Shown: one piece after another, positions 10,299 through 22,500 of the stretch | Layout of the letters: every line of letters starts with the position of its first letter | Position numbering within the stretch: the first letter of the stretch is position 1 | Translations under genes and position numbers: made by a program | Notes under the pieces: generated by a model | What the model was told of the DNA's origin: nothing | What the model saw: only the letters and a program-made list of their open reading frames with translations | Databases searched by the model: none | From: Bostrychus sinensis | Lineage: Eukaryota > Chordata > Actinopteri > Gobiiformes > Eleotridae | Length of the DNA: 64,000 nucleotides | NCBI GenBank assembly: GCA_020698575.1 | Contig: CM036250.1 | Span: 22,409,500 to 22,473,499, forward strand | Direction: 5' to 3'

Positions 10299-13200
10299 AT
10301 GTCTCCTCACAGCTCCCTCGTCCTGCTCCTCTGTGTTACTCTCCTGCCCTCTTTATCACTAGCACTGCCCTTTGAGCAGAGAGGATTCTGGGATTTTGCA
10401 CTCGATGGATTTGACAGCAGCGACATCACAATGATGATGAGAGATGAAGAGGAAGGTTCGGCCAACGGGGAGGTCCCCATGCCATTCCCCATATGCCCGT
10501 TCGGGTGCCACTGTCGGCTGCGGGTCGTCCAGTGTTCAGACCTGGGTCAGTCCTCTCTATGTGAACGAATGAGTGTGTTAGTTTACATGGGGCTAGTTAA
10601 ACTAATATGAGTGTCCGAACATTGCCAATATTTGCATATTTCAGGAGCATAGGACATATTTCAGTGTTATCTCAGGGAGGGGTTGATTCTTTGGGATAAC
10701 GCTGGTGTATTTTGACAAAGAAAGGCATCTCTTTGAGGGATTTTTTGTTCCAAAGATGTTATGGGAAAGGAAACAAGAAACAGAAGAAAATCTTGAGAAA
10801 AGCAAACACTTCAGAGATACGGGAAGAGTCTAGTAAAAATAGTGCTGGGCAAAAGAGGTATTAGAGATGGTATGCGGGGCAATAAACTAGGACTACCTGC
10901 ATTATATTGGAAAAGTATGCATTATGCGATAGATAACCGTGTTGTAACGATATGATTGACGATATTTGAATATCATCTTGTGTCATAATAACTTAAACTA
11001 AATTTTCATCTAAGCCGAAAGCCTCTGGATTTACTAGACTAAACCAGGACTAAACTGTAGAGTAAGGCAAGGCTAAATTTAGGCAAGGCATTTTTAAAGA
11101 TTTTTATTTGGTGTCAACACATTTCTATTTAAGCCTCTAACTGGACATTTATTTTGACAATGTAAATCTCTGCGTTTGCAAATATTGCACTGACAATTTA
11201 TATTCACGGTATATTGTGCTGCTCTAAACTAAATTCATTGTCTTTAATAAAAAGTAAAGCCAATATTAAAATATCCTGTTCTGTTATATGTTTGTGTGAA
11301 AAAAGTAACTGTTTAATTTTTTTTCAGCTTTCCATCTGAATACTATAATTTACTATTATTTGGCTAAACAGTCCTGGTTTTATTCAAGAGTATATATAAA
11401 TTCATATTATACAACCTTTTGCCTAATAAGCTGTCTGTGTTTAGACATAATGGTTTTGTTGAATCACTATTTTACCATCTCTATATACTTACTGTGTCTT
11501 TGGTTTCTACACTGGGGTAAATGTGGAAGCGTATAATTTCCCAAGATGTCAAGTGCTTATTTCGAACAGATGTATTTTGGCGGTGGCGTCTGTCTCCTTT
11601 CACTGCGTGCATCCCCACATGATCTGCAGCATTTATGTACAGGGGCGCTGGGGTTAAGAAGGTGCTAGTTTTCTCAGTTTAGTGGTTAACAGTTGTGAGA
11701 TTTGTGGTAGATACAGTTTAGGTAGAACCGAGGTGTGTGGTTTGGGGTTTAAGGGGACCAAGGCAAAGGAGTTTTTTTATGAGCATATGAATTTAAATAG
11801 AATATATGCACCTTTTCTACAGCTACAAGGGGTCAGGGTACTTTTTGTGTCAGTCACAAGCCCAAATAAATTGTGTTAAGAAGTGAGTCTAGTTAAAAAT
11901 CTATGCCCAAACAATATGCAAGTCACTGCATGCTAGGAAGCAGATGAATCACTGTGGCGACCTTAGAAGGAAAAAGCCCAAAGGAAAAAAAAATGCAGTT
12001 TTAATTCAAGGGTTCACTCAAGTGCACTTTTTGACTCGGTCTCAAGCCTGGATAAATGAAGACAGTTGGTCAGGATGGGCATCCAGTGTAAAATGTATGC
12101 CAAATCAAAGTCATTGCACATAATAAGATGGAAGATTTACTATGGCAACCCTAGAAGGGAAAAGCTAAATGGAAAAAAAAAGATATGCAGTTTTTCTATT
12201 ATAAAATTAGATCTTTTGCACTACCATTATCATAACAGTATTTTGAAAATGCAGTCATAATTTGCCAGTGTTGTGACAAAGGAGCGAAAATTGTATTTTT
12301 TTTTATTTTTTTTTTGCCAGATTGCTATTGAGGCCAAAGGGCACATATTTTAGAACATCAAACTTAATGATTTGTACTTAGGAGTTTAGATGAGTGCTGA
12401 AGTGTACTGTAGAAATACAGTATGTACTAGTGTGATATTGTCATTTGTTATCACAAAAAAGATGCAGGATTGTTTCTTAGTTTTTTAGATGCATTGTGGA
12501 AGCCTCTTTAAAACTGCCCTAAATCTCCTCATGTGGGTCTGAGTGTAAGATGAGTGGCTGAGGGCTTGTCTCTGTGTGGTGACACAGAGGGTGTGTCTGG
12601 TGCAGCCAAAGCCATATATTTAAACTAAACTCCAGAGATGGACAGGAGCTCCAGTGTGGTTAGTGGTGCAGTGGATCCCAGCGAGACAGCTGGCACTTGC
12701 ACACTCATCCGGCCCAGGGTTGCATCATAGTCTTGGTCCAGCTGAGGTTGGTATTGGGTTGAGCCTGTCTGCACCAGTTTACCACATCTGATACAGTCAT
12801 CCACGTGGCTCTATGATGTGGCAGTGGTAGTCATCACTGGTTGTTCAGATATACAGTACCATCTGCTGACTAATGTTTCCAGTAACATCTCAATATACAA
12901 TACCAGGAACAGGTGTATTTTCTGCAGCTACCTGTTACGAGATGTATCTTTCATTTTCACAAGTTTGGAACACCACATTTTTTTTTATTTAAACAAGGAT
13001 TCTGAATGTAGTGGTAAGGTATAAGGTAGACTGCTGTCTGTAGAAATATTTTGTTCTTTGCCTTTCACTCATATTCATCCAGTGCTGCTGGGGCAACCTG
13101 ACAGGAGCAGTGGGCGACTGCCTAGGGACTCAGGATCCTGGTCAGCAGTAGCAGGAGGATTAGCCTATTGTTTTTTTTTTTTTTGTTTTTTGTCTTTTTT

Positions 13201-16200
13201 TTGGTTGATAGGGTAATCCAGAGCATCCGGAGAAAAGCTGCACAGACATGGGGCAAACATGCAAACTCCACACACAATAAACCCGCGACCTTCTTGTTGT
13301 GACGTGACACACACACAGCTTTGCTCATCTTTATGTGTCAGTGCCAGTACCAGTGCCAGTGCCAGACAATTTTTCTTAGTTGTGCGACTTTTCTGGTAGT
13401 ATTTAAGTAAGATCTTTTTTGTTAAATGAAAAGCAGATGGAAAACCTGGCATCTCCATCTTCTGCAGGGAGTGTGCAACAAACAACAAAGCCATAATATT
13501 ATGTGCTGTGTGACCTCCATGGTTGTGTCTATGTCCATCTCTCATTAGAATAATACACAGAAAAGCTCTAAGTAGTCATTTTCACTTAGTAAGCAACTGG
13601 TTTAATCCTCTGGCTTCCAACACAGTGGCTATTTATTTTTCCAAGTCTGAATCTGTCTATGGTCATTTAACACACTGGAATTAGGGTGTAGGTTCATAGG
13701 AACCCACTGAAGCATTTAAAGGTTTCTTCTTTGTGTTCCCATTGTTTTTAGGTCTGAGTGAAGTTCCCAAGAATATTCCCCCAGACACTAAGTTCCTGGA
13801 TTTGCAGAACAACCGGATAAGGGAGCTAAAGGAGGACGACTTCAAAGGCCTCACAAACTTATATGTAAGACACACGCCCAGTCTGGTCTTGGTATTAAAC
13901 CAGCTCTACTCTTAAGAAGGCATAACACACATCGTCTTTTATTAGCACCAGTGTGGTGTAAAATATCATTGTTTCAATTTCCCTTACAGTTTATTACATG
14001 AAACGTCTACTTTCTTTCACTGCCTTCATTCCCCATAGAGGTCATGTTTTTGCTGGTTGTTTGGTTTATTGATTTGTTAAAATAGGTTGCAAAATAACTC
14101 TAGTAATGGTTTACTTGGTTTACTTGTAATGGTTGAAGAAATGTTACCCATGTCTATTTTTAAGAATCTCTAAAAGTGGGGAGTAGTAATAGTAGTATTA
14201 GTGGTAGCAGGGGTAATTATAGTAATAGTTGCAGGAATTGTAATAGTTTTAGTTGTAGCAATAGTAGTAAAAGTAGTACAGCTAGTAGCAATTAAAATCA
14301 GAATGCCTTTATTGTCATTAAATAAATAAAAAAACATGCAATGACATTTGATTTGCTGCTCAAGTAAATTACTCAAACACTCATTCATTCAATAAAAAAG
14401 ACAAAAAGCACATACACCCACCCAACAATAAATTAAATATTTACAACTAGATAAAAAATTTAAAGTATGACATGAAATTAGTATGAAAATTAAACAAAAT
14501 AAAAGTTTCCCCTCATTTCAGACAGTTATTGCTTTAGGGAAGAAGCTGTTCCTAAAATGGGTTGTCTTGGTCTTTGGTACCAGGAAGCAGCTCAATGTGT
14601 GACTATTAATAGTAGAAGTAGTAGTAGTAATAGTAGTAGTAGTGGTTGTCACAGTTGGTACTTTTGAGTACTTTTACTTCTACTTGAGTAATATTATTAT
14701 TATTATTATTATTATTATTATGATTATTATTATTATTATATAAGTAATTGTACAGATTTGGAGTTCTTCTTCTAGTTGTTTGCCTTTTCACCCAAGGCCA
14801 AATGGCAGTACTGTACTGCTGTGTACAAATGGCTTTGCTTACTCTTGACCGGGATTCAAGATTGCTGACCAAAATCAACACTGAGTTTGAAAGTGTTGGA
14901 AACTCACTCATTACATTATAATGGCAGTTCTATTGGAGCTGTTTACCTCAGCCTACGTCTGTCTCTGTCTCTTACGCAGTGTAGGTAGTCATACCCAATG
15001 ACAGGCTGGAACTGTTTTATTTTAGTGGAAATGTAGGGAATACAAACATTCTTGTGTGCAATTTTGTTTGGCAAAGCTGTTCTATCTCCTACTGTGTTTT
15101 AGTAAACTTTAGGCAGTGGCACAATCTGCAACTTTTACTCTCTCTGGCTCCCTCTCTAGTTAATAAGGCTCCAGAGGCCTAATTTTGACAACCATATCAA
15201 CAATAAAGTAATATATGTCATAGTTTTAGTAGTAGTTGTCAGAAATTAATTAAAAACAAACAAACAAAAAAAAACAAACAAAAAACAAAAGAAAAGAAAA
15301 CAAGTGGGTTTTAGAGCATTTAGTTCACACTGGGAGCGTGTCTATGTTCCCACAGCTCTAAGACTATTTTATGGTAAATAGTGCATTTTTTAACTCTAAT
15401 CCTAATCTTAAACCTAACGATTCCCTACTGTAAACCTTACCCCTAATCCTAACCCTAAATTTTAGAACTGTGGAAACATAGGGCCTAATTAAAAAACAAC
15501 AACTTGGAAATGTGGGAACATAGGGCCTAATTAAAAAAAACAACAACTTGGAAATGTGGGGACATAGGGCCTGAAAAAACAAAAACAAAGTTGGTAATGT
15601 GGGAATATAGGGCTGAACCCTCATGTGTTACTAGCAGCACCTACACGCTCCCCCATGTTAGTGACAGAGGATGAATGAGAAGCACTCAGAGATCGAGGGA
15701 GGGCAGTTTGACCTGTTAAGAGTTGATCTACCAAAAAAAATCATTACCAAAACATTATTTAAAAGATTATTTGAATGACATTACATAGTGTTGCTTTAAA
15801 TTCAGCTGTCCTCTGTTCTTTTTCAGGGTTTGTCTCTCAGGAATAATCAAATTTCTAAAGTGCACCCAAGGACATTTGTACCGCTAAAACACATGCAAAA
15901 GCTGTACTTCTCTAAGAATCTGCTCACCACCATCCCAAAGAACTTGCCTGCCTCTCTGGTCGAGCTCAGGATCCATGAGAACCGCATCAAGAAGGTGGCA
16001 GCTGGAGCCTTCTCTGGACTCACCAACATGAACTGCATAGGTCAGAATCTGAACCACTGACGTTTACTGCACTATTTATGACTTTATACTCAAGCCACTA
16101 CGTTAGTTAAATTAAAGGGACTGCAAAATCACACACCACACATGTTCCATTTATCTTCCAGAGATGGGAGCAAACCCAATACACAACAGCGGTTTTGAGC

Positions 16201-17102
16201 CGGGAGCTTTCAAGGGACTAAAACTCAATTACCTGCGCATTTCTGAGGCCAAACTGACTGGGGTGCCCAAAGGTAAAAGTGTATTTTCAAAAAGAATATA
16301 AACATTTTATTAAGAAAGTCTTATATTTTTGAATTAGTATATTCAAATTTCCAATAAAAGACTATGTGTTCAGATCTTCCCGACAGTCTCCATGAGCTTC
16401 ATTTGGACCACAACCAAATCCAGGCTGTGGAGCTGGAGGACCTCAAACGCTACAAAAACCTCTACAGGTACAGTGTGTACTGCACATTTGATTAGCAACT
16501 GCTTGCATATCTTCTATGTATAAAGAAAAAATGCCACATGATTCATAACAAAACCAAATCCCACCACAAGGGGTCAAGCTAGTGTATTTCTATTTCTAGA
16601 CTCGGACTTGGTTTTAATCATATCCGAAACATAGAGGATGGCAGTCTGTCTTACCTGCCTTTGCTCCGAGAGCTGCATCTGGACAACAATCGTCTGAACC
16701 GTGTGCCCAAAGGGCTTCCAGAGATGAAATACTTACAGGTAGGTCTGGGTACATGCATTAAAGACTAAAAGACTTTTTTATTGTACATTTCCATATATGT
16801 ATAAGACATTCTGGGGAAAGTTGTATGGACATGCAAATAGTACATTATACTCTAAATACAAATACATTTACTTGACCTCCACTCTACCCATACTTGTTTT
16901 GTAGGTGGTTTATCTCCATTCAAACCATATCAGCCAGGTGGGACTGAATGACTTCTGCCCTCAAGGCTTTGGGATGAAGAGGACTTTCTATAATGGCATC
17001 AGTTTGTTTGAAAACCCAGTGAAATATTGGGAGGTGCAGCCCTCCACCTTCCGCTGCGTCAATGACCGACTGGCAATTCAGTTCGGCAACTACAAGAAGT
17101 GA
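10299..17102 (+). CDS. bgn: Biglycan-like small leucine-rich proteoglycan
   Basis: Coding exons: 10299-10545, 13752-13864, 15827-16040, 16162-16272, 16374-16467, 16600-16738, 16905-17102; all joins are GT-AG and in phase, total 1116 nt, 371 aa (human biglycan 368). Signal peptide is about residues 1-22, followed by the biglycan-typical start LPFEQRGFWDF. The acidic stretch DEEEGSANGE leads to the class I cysteine cluster C-x3-C-x-C-x6-C (C66, C70, C72, C79). Leucine-rich repeats fill the middle (LHLDNNRL, LYRLGLGFN), and the C-terminal ear ends FRCVNDRLAIQFGNYKK. Family role: secreted matrix protein that binds collagen and growth factors. Oddities: no Ser-Gly dipeptide in the N-terminal segment where glycosaminoglycan chains normally attach, and no N-x-S/T sequon anywhere. 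Decorin is the main alternative, but the N-terminus and C-terminus favour biglycan; which fish paralogue it is cannot be told. Confidence 0.93.
11818..11985 (+). repeat. Family A repeat, near complete
   Basis: Begins cagctacaaggggtcagggt, continues through cagtcacaagcccaaataaa, aaaatctatgccca, atatgcaagtcactgcatgc and gcagatgaatcactgtggcg, and ends ggaaaaagcccaaaggaa. It lies in biglycan intron 10546-13751. Confidence 0.7.
12022..12172 (+). repeat. Family A repeat, near complete
   Basis: Contains gtctcaagcctggataaatg, gtcaggatgggcatccagtg, tgtatgccaaatc, atttactatggcaaccctag and aagggaaaagctaaatgg. It is the second copy in the same intron, only 40 bp from the preceding one and in the same direction. 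Confidence 0.7.
13083..13310 (-). repeat. Compound retroelement fragments
   Basis: The left part (13083-13150) is the reverse complement of the 3' part of the SINE at 59936-60272 (shared gaccaggatcctg and cgcccactgctcctg). A poly-T run follows at about 13168-13202. The right part (about 13215-13310) contains catgcaaactccacacacaa and cccgcgacc, a stretch usual in fish LINE-like repeats. Confidence 0.5.
14160..14790. repeat. gtggaaagtaact-type repeat block with simple repeats
   Basis: The region has agt/ata triplet runs (14180-14290, 14608-14645), the phrase gagtacttttacttctactt, and a long run of att triplets (about 14691-14740), ending tagatttggagttcttcttc-like. An unrelated retroelement-like segment (about 14295-14600, cctttattgtcattaaataa) splits the block. 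Confidence 0.5.
15336..15620. repeat. Minisatellite of about 43 bp with an inverted flank copy
   Basis: Units start at 15465, 15507, 15551 and 15594 (periods 42, 44, 43). Each has gaaatgtgggaacatagggc followed by a lysine-codon-like aaaacaacaactt run. A reversed copy of the core (tctatgttcccacagctcta) lies at about 15342-15361. A short taatcctaaccctaa stretch sits between. It lies in biglycan intron 13865-15826. Confidence 0.65.
16556..16592 (+). repeat. Family A 5' fragment at a splice acceptor
   Basis: The stretch cacaaggggtcaagctagtg matches the front of family A (compare cacaagaggtcacacgctag at 51005). It abuts the tatttctag acceptor used by biglycan exon 16600-16738. Confidence 0.45.
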
Positions 17103-17945
17103 TGACAAGAGAAGATCATGAGGAGATATTTTTGTTATAGATATTAATGTTTTTCAAAGGGGATGAGTAAATAAACAAGAACTTCAAATGAATGGAAACA
17201 GAGCTTGCAATATTTCATCTAACTTTACACATTTCACATATGTTTTAGAGGAGACTGTTTATGTTTTGAATGTTTTACTGATGTAAAGCATGTCATATAA
17301 GTTACAGTAGATTGCTTTTTTACACAAAGCCTTATTGCTTTAGTCATAGAACAGAGATAAATTATGTTTCACATTACCTAAGATGCTCTGTAAGAATTTT
17401 TGTGCTGATATGTAACAAAAACATATTGCTTTACTCTTATTGTTTTGCTTTCACCCCTCTATACTGTGATGCCATAATTTTAATGAGAAACTTGTTGCCC
17501 TATAATTACATTGCGCACACAGCTGCATTAAAAAAAGCACACCACAGAGTTTTTATTATTGGCAAAAACAAGTAGAAAAAGCACCCCTCATATTTTTGTG
17601 GTGGTTAAATCTAAAGCCTGTCAATGTAAAATTACATATTAGAAGGACTCTCATGAAACCCTCCTTTGGAAAACACAGGCACTTCATGTTGACACATTGA
17701 AAGCAATCTGTTTTCATATATTTTTTATGAATAATAGTAGTGTTGCTGCATTGTTTTGCACAGTTTTTTTCTCCCTTATGCTTCACTTGCTTTGCAGATC
17801 TTGGAAAGTTTGTTTACATCACAAGACCTTTGGAGTACTGTTAGAAAAAAAAAAAGCTACTGCTGCATGTGAATACAGGCATCTGAAAACATTTTATCTG
17901 CATAATTGCCACAGTATGGATGTTACTGATATGGATTTTGTGGGA

Positions 17946-17951
17946 AATAAA
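17946..17951 (+). terminator. bgn: Polyadenylation signal of the biglycan gene
   Basis: An AATAAA hexamer lies about 845 bp after the stop codon and is followed by a T-rich stretch. An earlier AATAAA occurs near 17169. Either or both may be used; the sequence between them is AT-rich and non-coding, as expected of a 3' UTR. Confidence 0.5.
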
Positions 17952-18199
17952 ATTTATGAAAACACAAAATTAAATTGTTATTTGCTTTTTTGTATCTTTT
18001 TTTAAGTTAACCATGTTTATTGTTATCTAAAGTGTTATGGTGTCCTTTTTATGCTGAGAGTCCTTGTCCCCTCCCAAAGTCTCTCAGATGAAATTGCACT
18101 TTCTCCTAGCTTTCATCGTGTTAGAGAATGCAGCTGTTTTAGTAGATAAGATAACGTGGGTTTGTTGTCTCTGGGTTTTCAAATGTGGCGCTCAGTGCG

Positions 18200-18504
18200 T
18201 CATGCGCCACCTGACTCTCTCTCTCTAACAAACGTGTTTCGACCAAGCCACGGCAGAGAGCACTTGCGCTGTTTGTGTTGACATTGTGGACGGATATGCG
18301 GGATGCTCTTGTGCGTAAACCGTTTTAAGCGTGCAAAAATAACGAGGCATGACGCGTTGAGTGATTTCTTCTTAAGAGAGAGAAGAAGGGGGAGCACAGA
18401 GGAGAAACACGCTATCGCTCGGTGCATCGCATCTTTGTGGCAGAGGCCCGTCCACTGTGTGCTGAAGCCGGGGGCTGGATTTGGTATGTCGCAGGGACGC
18501 TCTG
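18200..18504 (+). promoter_or_regulatory. b4galt3: Probable b4galt3 promoter and non-coding first exon
   Basis: A locally CpG-rich stretch in AT-rich DNA ends at a strong donor (gctctg then gtaagt, GT at 18505). It is about 1 kb before the coding start, and the coding exon has an acceptor at 19301-19302 (ttttcag), implying an upstream leader exon. A possible extra leader exon begins at about 19008. An ATG at about 18486 would start a short upstream frame. The transcription start is not determined. Confidence 0.45.
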
Positions 18505-19516
18505 GTAAGTGGCTTGTGCCCGTAGCATGCTCTGATAACCTGTCACCTTTTGGCGCCCGAAAGAATAACCAATGAAATAGTAAATATGCGGAACAAATAT
18601 GATCCTTGTATAATTAGTAGCTATGTTATTATTTGTGTGCATGATTTCCCAGGCCTGGCAGGCTTGATAGGCTAATCACTTCAATGGATTGATGTCACCG
18701 GTGGCGCTGTTTCAGCTCTCGGTGGTGGTCCATATGTAAACTTCCCGTTTAGCTCATTTTACAGTCAGCAGACTCTAACACTATTAACATATGGTAATTA
18801 TTTAGCCTTGAGGTGGGATACATTTATACACACGCTTTTGTCCATGAATATGAACATGTAAACCAAAGTGAATAGAGAAGCAGTGCTGAAAATAAAGCTT
18901 TCTAAATAAAGAAACATTATGACATTTGTTCCAGCTGCCTGTCATTCATCAGCCGCGCACACACAGAGAGTTGTTACACAGCCTCTCACTTTATCTTTCC
19001 TCACAGAAGTCAGGGTGATGAAAGCAGGAAGAGGAGAGTGGCGGGAGCCCTTCATGATCCAGGACTGGTGTTAAGTACATAATCAGGTAAAATAAAACAT
19101 TGGGTTTGGGCTTGATTTACTAATAATCCTCCTGTCTGTCTTCCTAGTTACATGTCCAACTACTGTACAAATAAAGGCATAAAATCTTAATAAGAAAAAT
19201 GTAAAAGAAAGAAAAAATAGGAATGCCACTAGGTGCTTGCAAGAATATGTTTGTATGTTGTATACAAACTGTATCAAAGAAACAATATTGTCCTGTTTTC
19301 AGATTGTTTTTTATATGAAAGTGATGGCAGTGCGGCATGAGCTTCTCCACTACAGTGACCGCAGATCACTCCAGATGGACAGACTGCACACCTGAGCTCC
19401 CAGACCCGCCCTGCTCCCCTCCCTCTGCCTCCCCCTCAACATTTACCTCCTCCTAACCCTCTCTCCTTCTGCCTATCCTTCTGATTTACCACTGACACAT
19501 CTAACTTTTACGGATT

Positions 19517-22500
19517 ATGGCGTGCTGCGGACGCTCTCTGGACTCTCCTTGCACACTAGCGTTGCTGGTTGGTTTCCAGTTTGCCTTCGTGCTGTATTTT
19601 TCCCTTGGGGGGTTCAGAGGGTTAGTTTCGGTGCTGGTTCACACCACAGAGCCAGAGTTTGACTACTCTCGACCTCACGACGTCTACACAAACCTGAGTC
19701 ATTTAGGAGTACCGCCTCCACCGCCACGCAATACTGGCACGGGACCACCGCTGACAGGACCTCCTCTAAAAGAATGCCAGATCCCCTCCCCACTGCTGGG
19801 TAAGACCTTAGATATGTTGCATGTTTAAACAAACCCACTTCTGAGGGACTGGTCTAACTGTTTAATATCACTGACTTTTCCAGTCTTTTGTTGCCCCATA
19901 TAACCTTTCTTGAGACTTGTTGCTGCCATCAAATTCAAAATAAGTTATTAATTTTCATTGTAAAATGGTAACATATCTCAGTTTCCAAACCTGATATGTT
20001 GTTAATGTTCTATTGTGAATAATAAAATATTGTTTTATGAGATTTGCAAACCATTGCATACTTTATTTACATTTTACAGTATCTTAACTTGCTCAAAATT
20101 GGGTTTGTAGTAGAATGAATTTACTGTTAGTCATATTTGTTAATCAGTAATGAAAGGTTTAAATTTTCACTTTTCCAGTTGGGCCGGTGTCTGTCCATTT
20201 ATCCTCTCCGCTGTCTCTGGAGGAGATCAGACAAAGGAACCCACTGGTGCTGCCTGGTGGACGGTACCGGCCTCCAGACTGTGAACCGCGGCACCACACG
20301 GCAATAGTTGTGCCATACAGAAACAGACAAACTCATCTCCGTGCTCTTCTCTACCACCTGCATCCTTTTCTCCAGAGGCAGCAGATACACTACAGTATTT
20401 ATATTGTTCAGCAGGTAAGAGCTCATATAATAATGAAGTGTCTGGTTCTGTCCCAAATACATTGATTTCTTCATATACTCTACTTATACCCATTAGAAAT
20501 TATGGGGGTCTGGAGCCTATCCCAGCAGCTATGGTCCTTACACAACCACTGACTCACATTAGGACATTAGGAGGGTAACGATACAGTAACTCTATCTATG
20601 TATTGATTTTTTATTCCTACTATATTGATACACATTACCTTGTATCGAATCGTATTGTTTTCTAGGTAGTGTTTATCAATAAACATGGATGTTTCCTGGC
20701 AAAATGTTGCTATATCGATTGTATCGCTACGAAGGTGTTGAATCATATTGATCCAAATCAGCCAATATCATTCTTGAATCATATCAAAACAATTCTAATC
20801 GATGCATATTGTATCGTTGTAAAAATGTATGGTTGCACCCCTAACTCACATTCACTAGAGGCAATTTTGTCAATTTGCATATACTGGCATGCCTGAGAGA
20901 ACCAACTGTAACATGGGGAAGTCATGCAGACTCCACTCAGAGACCTGTTTGCTGAGCGACAGCATGTATATTGAATAAATTATTAAGACAAAACTTCTTA
21001 TTTACTGACAAGTCATACATGCAACATCATATTTGCAAACAGTGTACAGCCTGCAAGTCCTCCCAGTTTAAGCATAGGCTCTTTCCGGGTTCTCTGGCCT
21101 TCCCTAACTGTCCTAAGACTTGCATGCATAGATTAGATTAGATTATTTTATTTGAAGGGGACAATGCAATTTCAAAAGCGCATGTTAATACATGAGTAAA
21201 AAAGCCAGAATTAGCCAAAAGGCTATTTTTCATCTGTAGTCCCCTGGCCTTGTTTTTAAAAAACAATAAAATACATTAATAGGACAGCACAGACATACAA
21301 AGTTAGTAGAGGCATAAAACAAGGACTAAACAGTTCCTGACTCAATACAAACAAAGCAGTGATAGATAATGTTAAGAGCAGTAGAAGCATCAGAGAAATA
21401 TACATAAAGACAAAAGTTCATATCAAGAAATACAAAATATATACAACACAACGGGTGCAGGTTTAGTGGTAGCAGGTGTATGTGTTGATGAGCCATTGTT
21501 TTAAATGTTTAGTGAAAGCTTTATATGTTGGTAACTGTTTAATTTGCTCTGGTATTGAGTTCCACTCCATGGAGCCTCTCCCAGACCAGGCTGACTGAAT
21601 AAAGGTACTTTTCCGCAGAGGGATAACACAGTCACCTCTTACAGATCCTCTGGTTACACGCTCAGTTGTGTTTCTTTGGCTTCCCTGTGGTTTGATTAGC
21701 GGCCATCTCTGTGTACCCTATCACATGGCCAAAGTAACTGGGTCAGGCTCCAGCTCACTGCATGTCCAAATGGGATTAGTTGAGGAATATTAGTAAGATA
21801 AAAGTTAAATATGACAACGGCTGAAGATTTCCAATAAATGTTGACTCTGATGCCATTACATCACAAAACCTGTGTAGTGCAAACCCATTAGTCTTTAAAA
21901 AAAGAAAAAAAAAAAAAAGAAAAAAAAATGTTATCATGACAGAACAGGGCCATTTGAAGTTATTAATTGTTCCTTGTTCTCTCTCCAGTGGGGTAACAGT
22001 ACCTTTAATCGAGCTAAACTTTTAAACGTTGGGGTTCGCGAGGCGCTCCGAGATGAAGACTGGAGCTGCATCTTTCTTCACGATGTGGATCTACTTCCTG
22101 AAAATGATCACAACACCTACACCTGCCACAAACAGTTCCCCATGCACCTGTCTGTGGCTATGGACAAGTTCAGATACAGGTACAAGCTCTAAAACAGACT
22201 TTTGCATTTATTTTAAACAATCACAGCGCTACATCAACAAACTAGAATTCATTGACTGTATGTCAGTAGTTCAATATAAAGTTAAACTTATTATATTATT
22301 ACATATAGATTCAGTAGGGGTGTAAGAAAATATTTTTAAAAATTCATATATTGCAATATGTTTTTCGGCAATACTGTATCAATATCTTTTACTAAAAAAT
22401 GTCTTGTTGAAAGTATTTTTGAAAAATCTGGCAGCACATTCATTTTGTTGCTTACTTGAAGAAAGGCAAAGAAATGCTCAGTATTCACTCTTCTGATTGT

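Noticed and set aside
18303..18575. 90-codon open frame in the b4galt3 leader
   Set aside because: CpG-rich leader sequence crossing a strong splice donor; no family resemblance.
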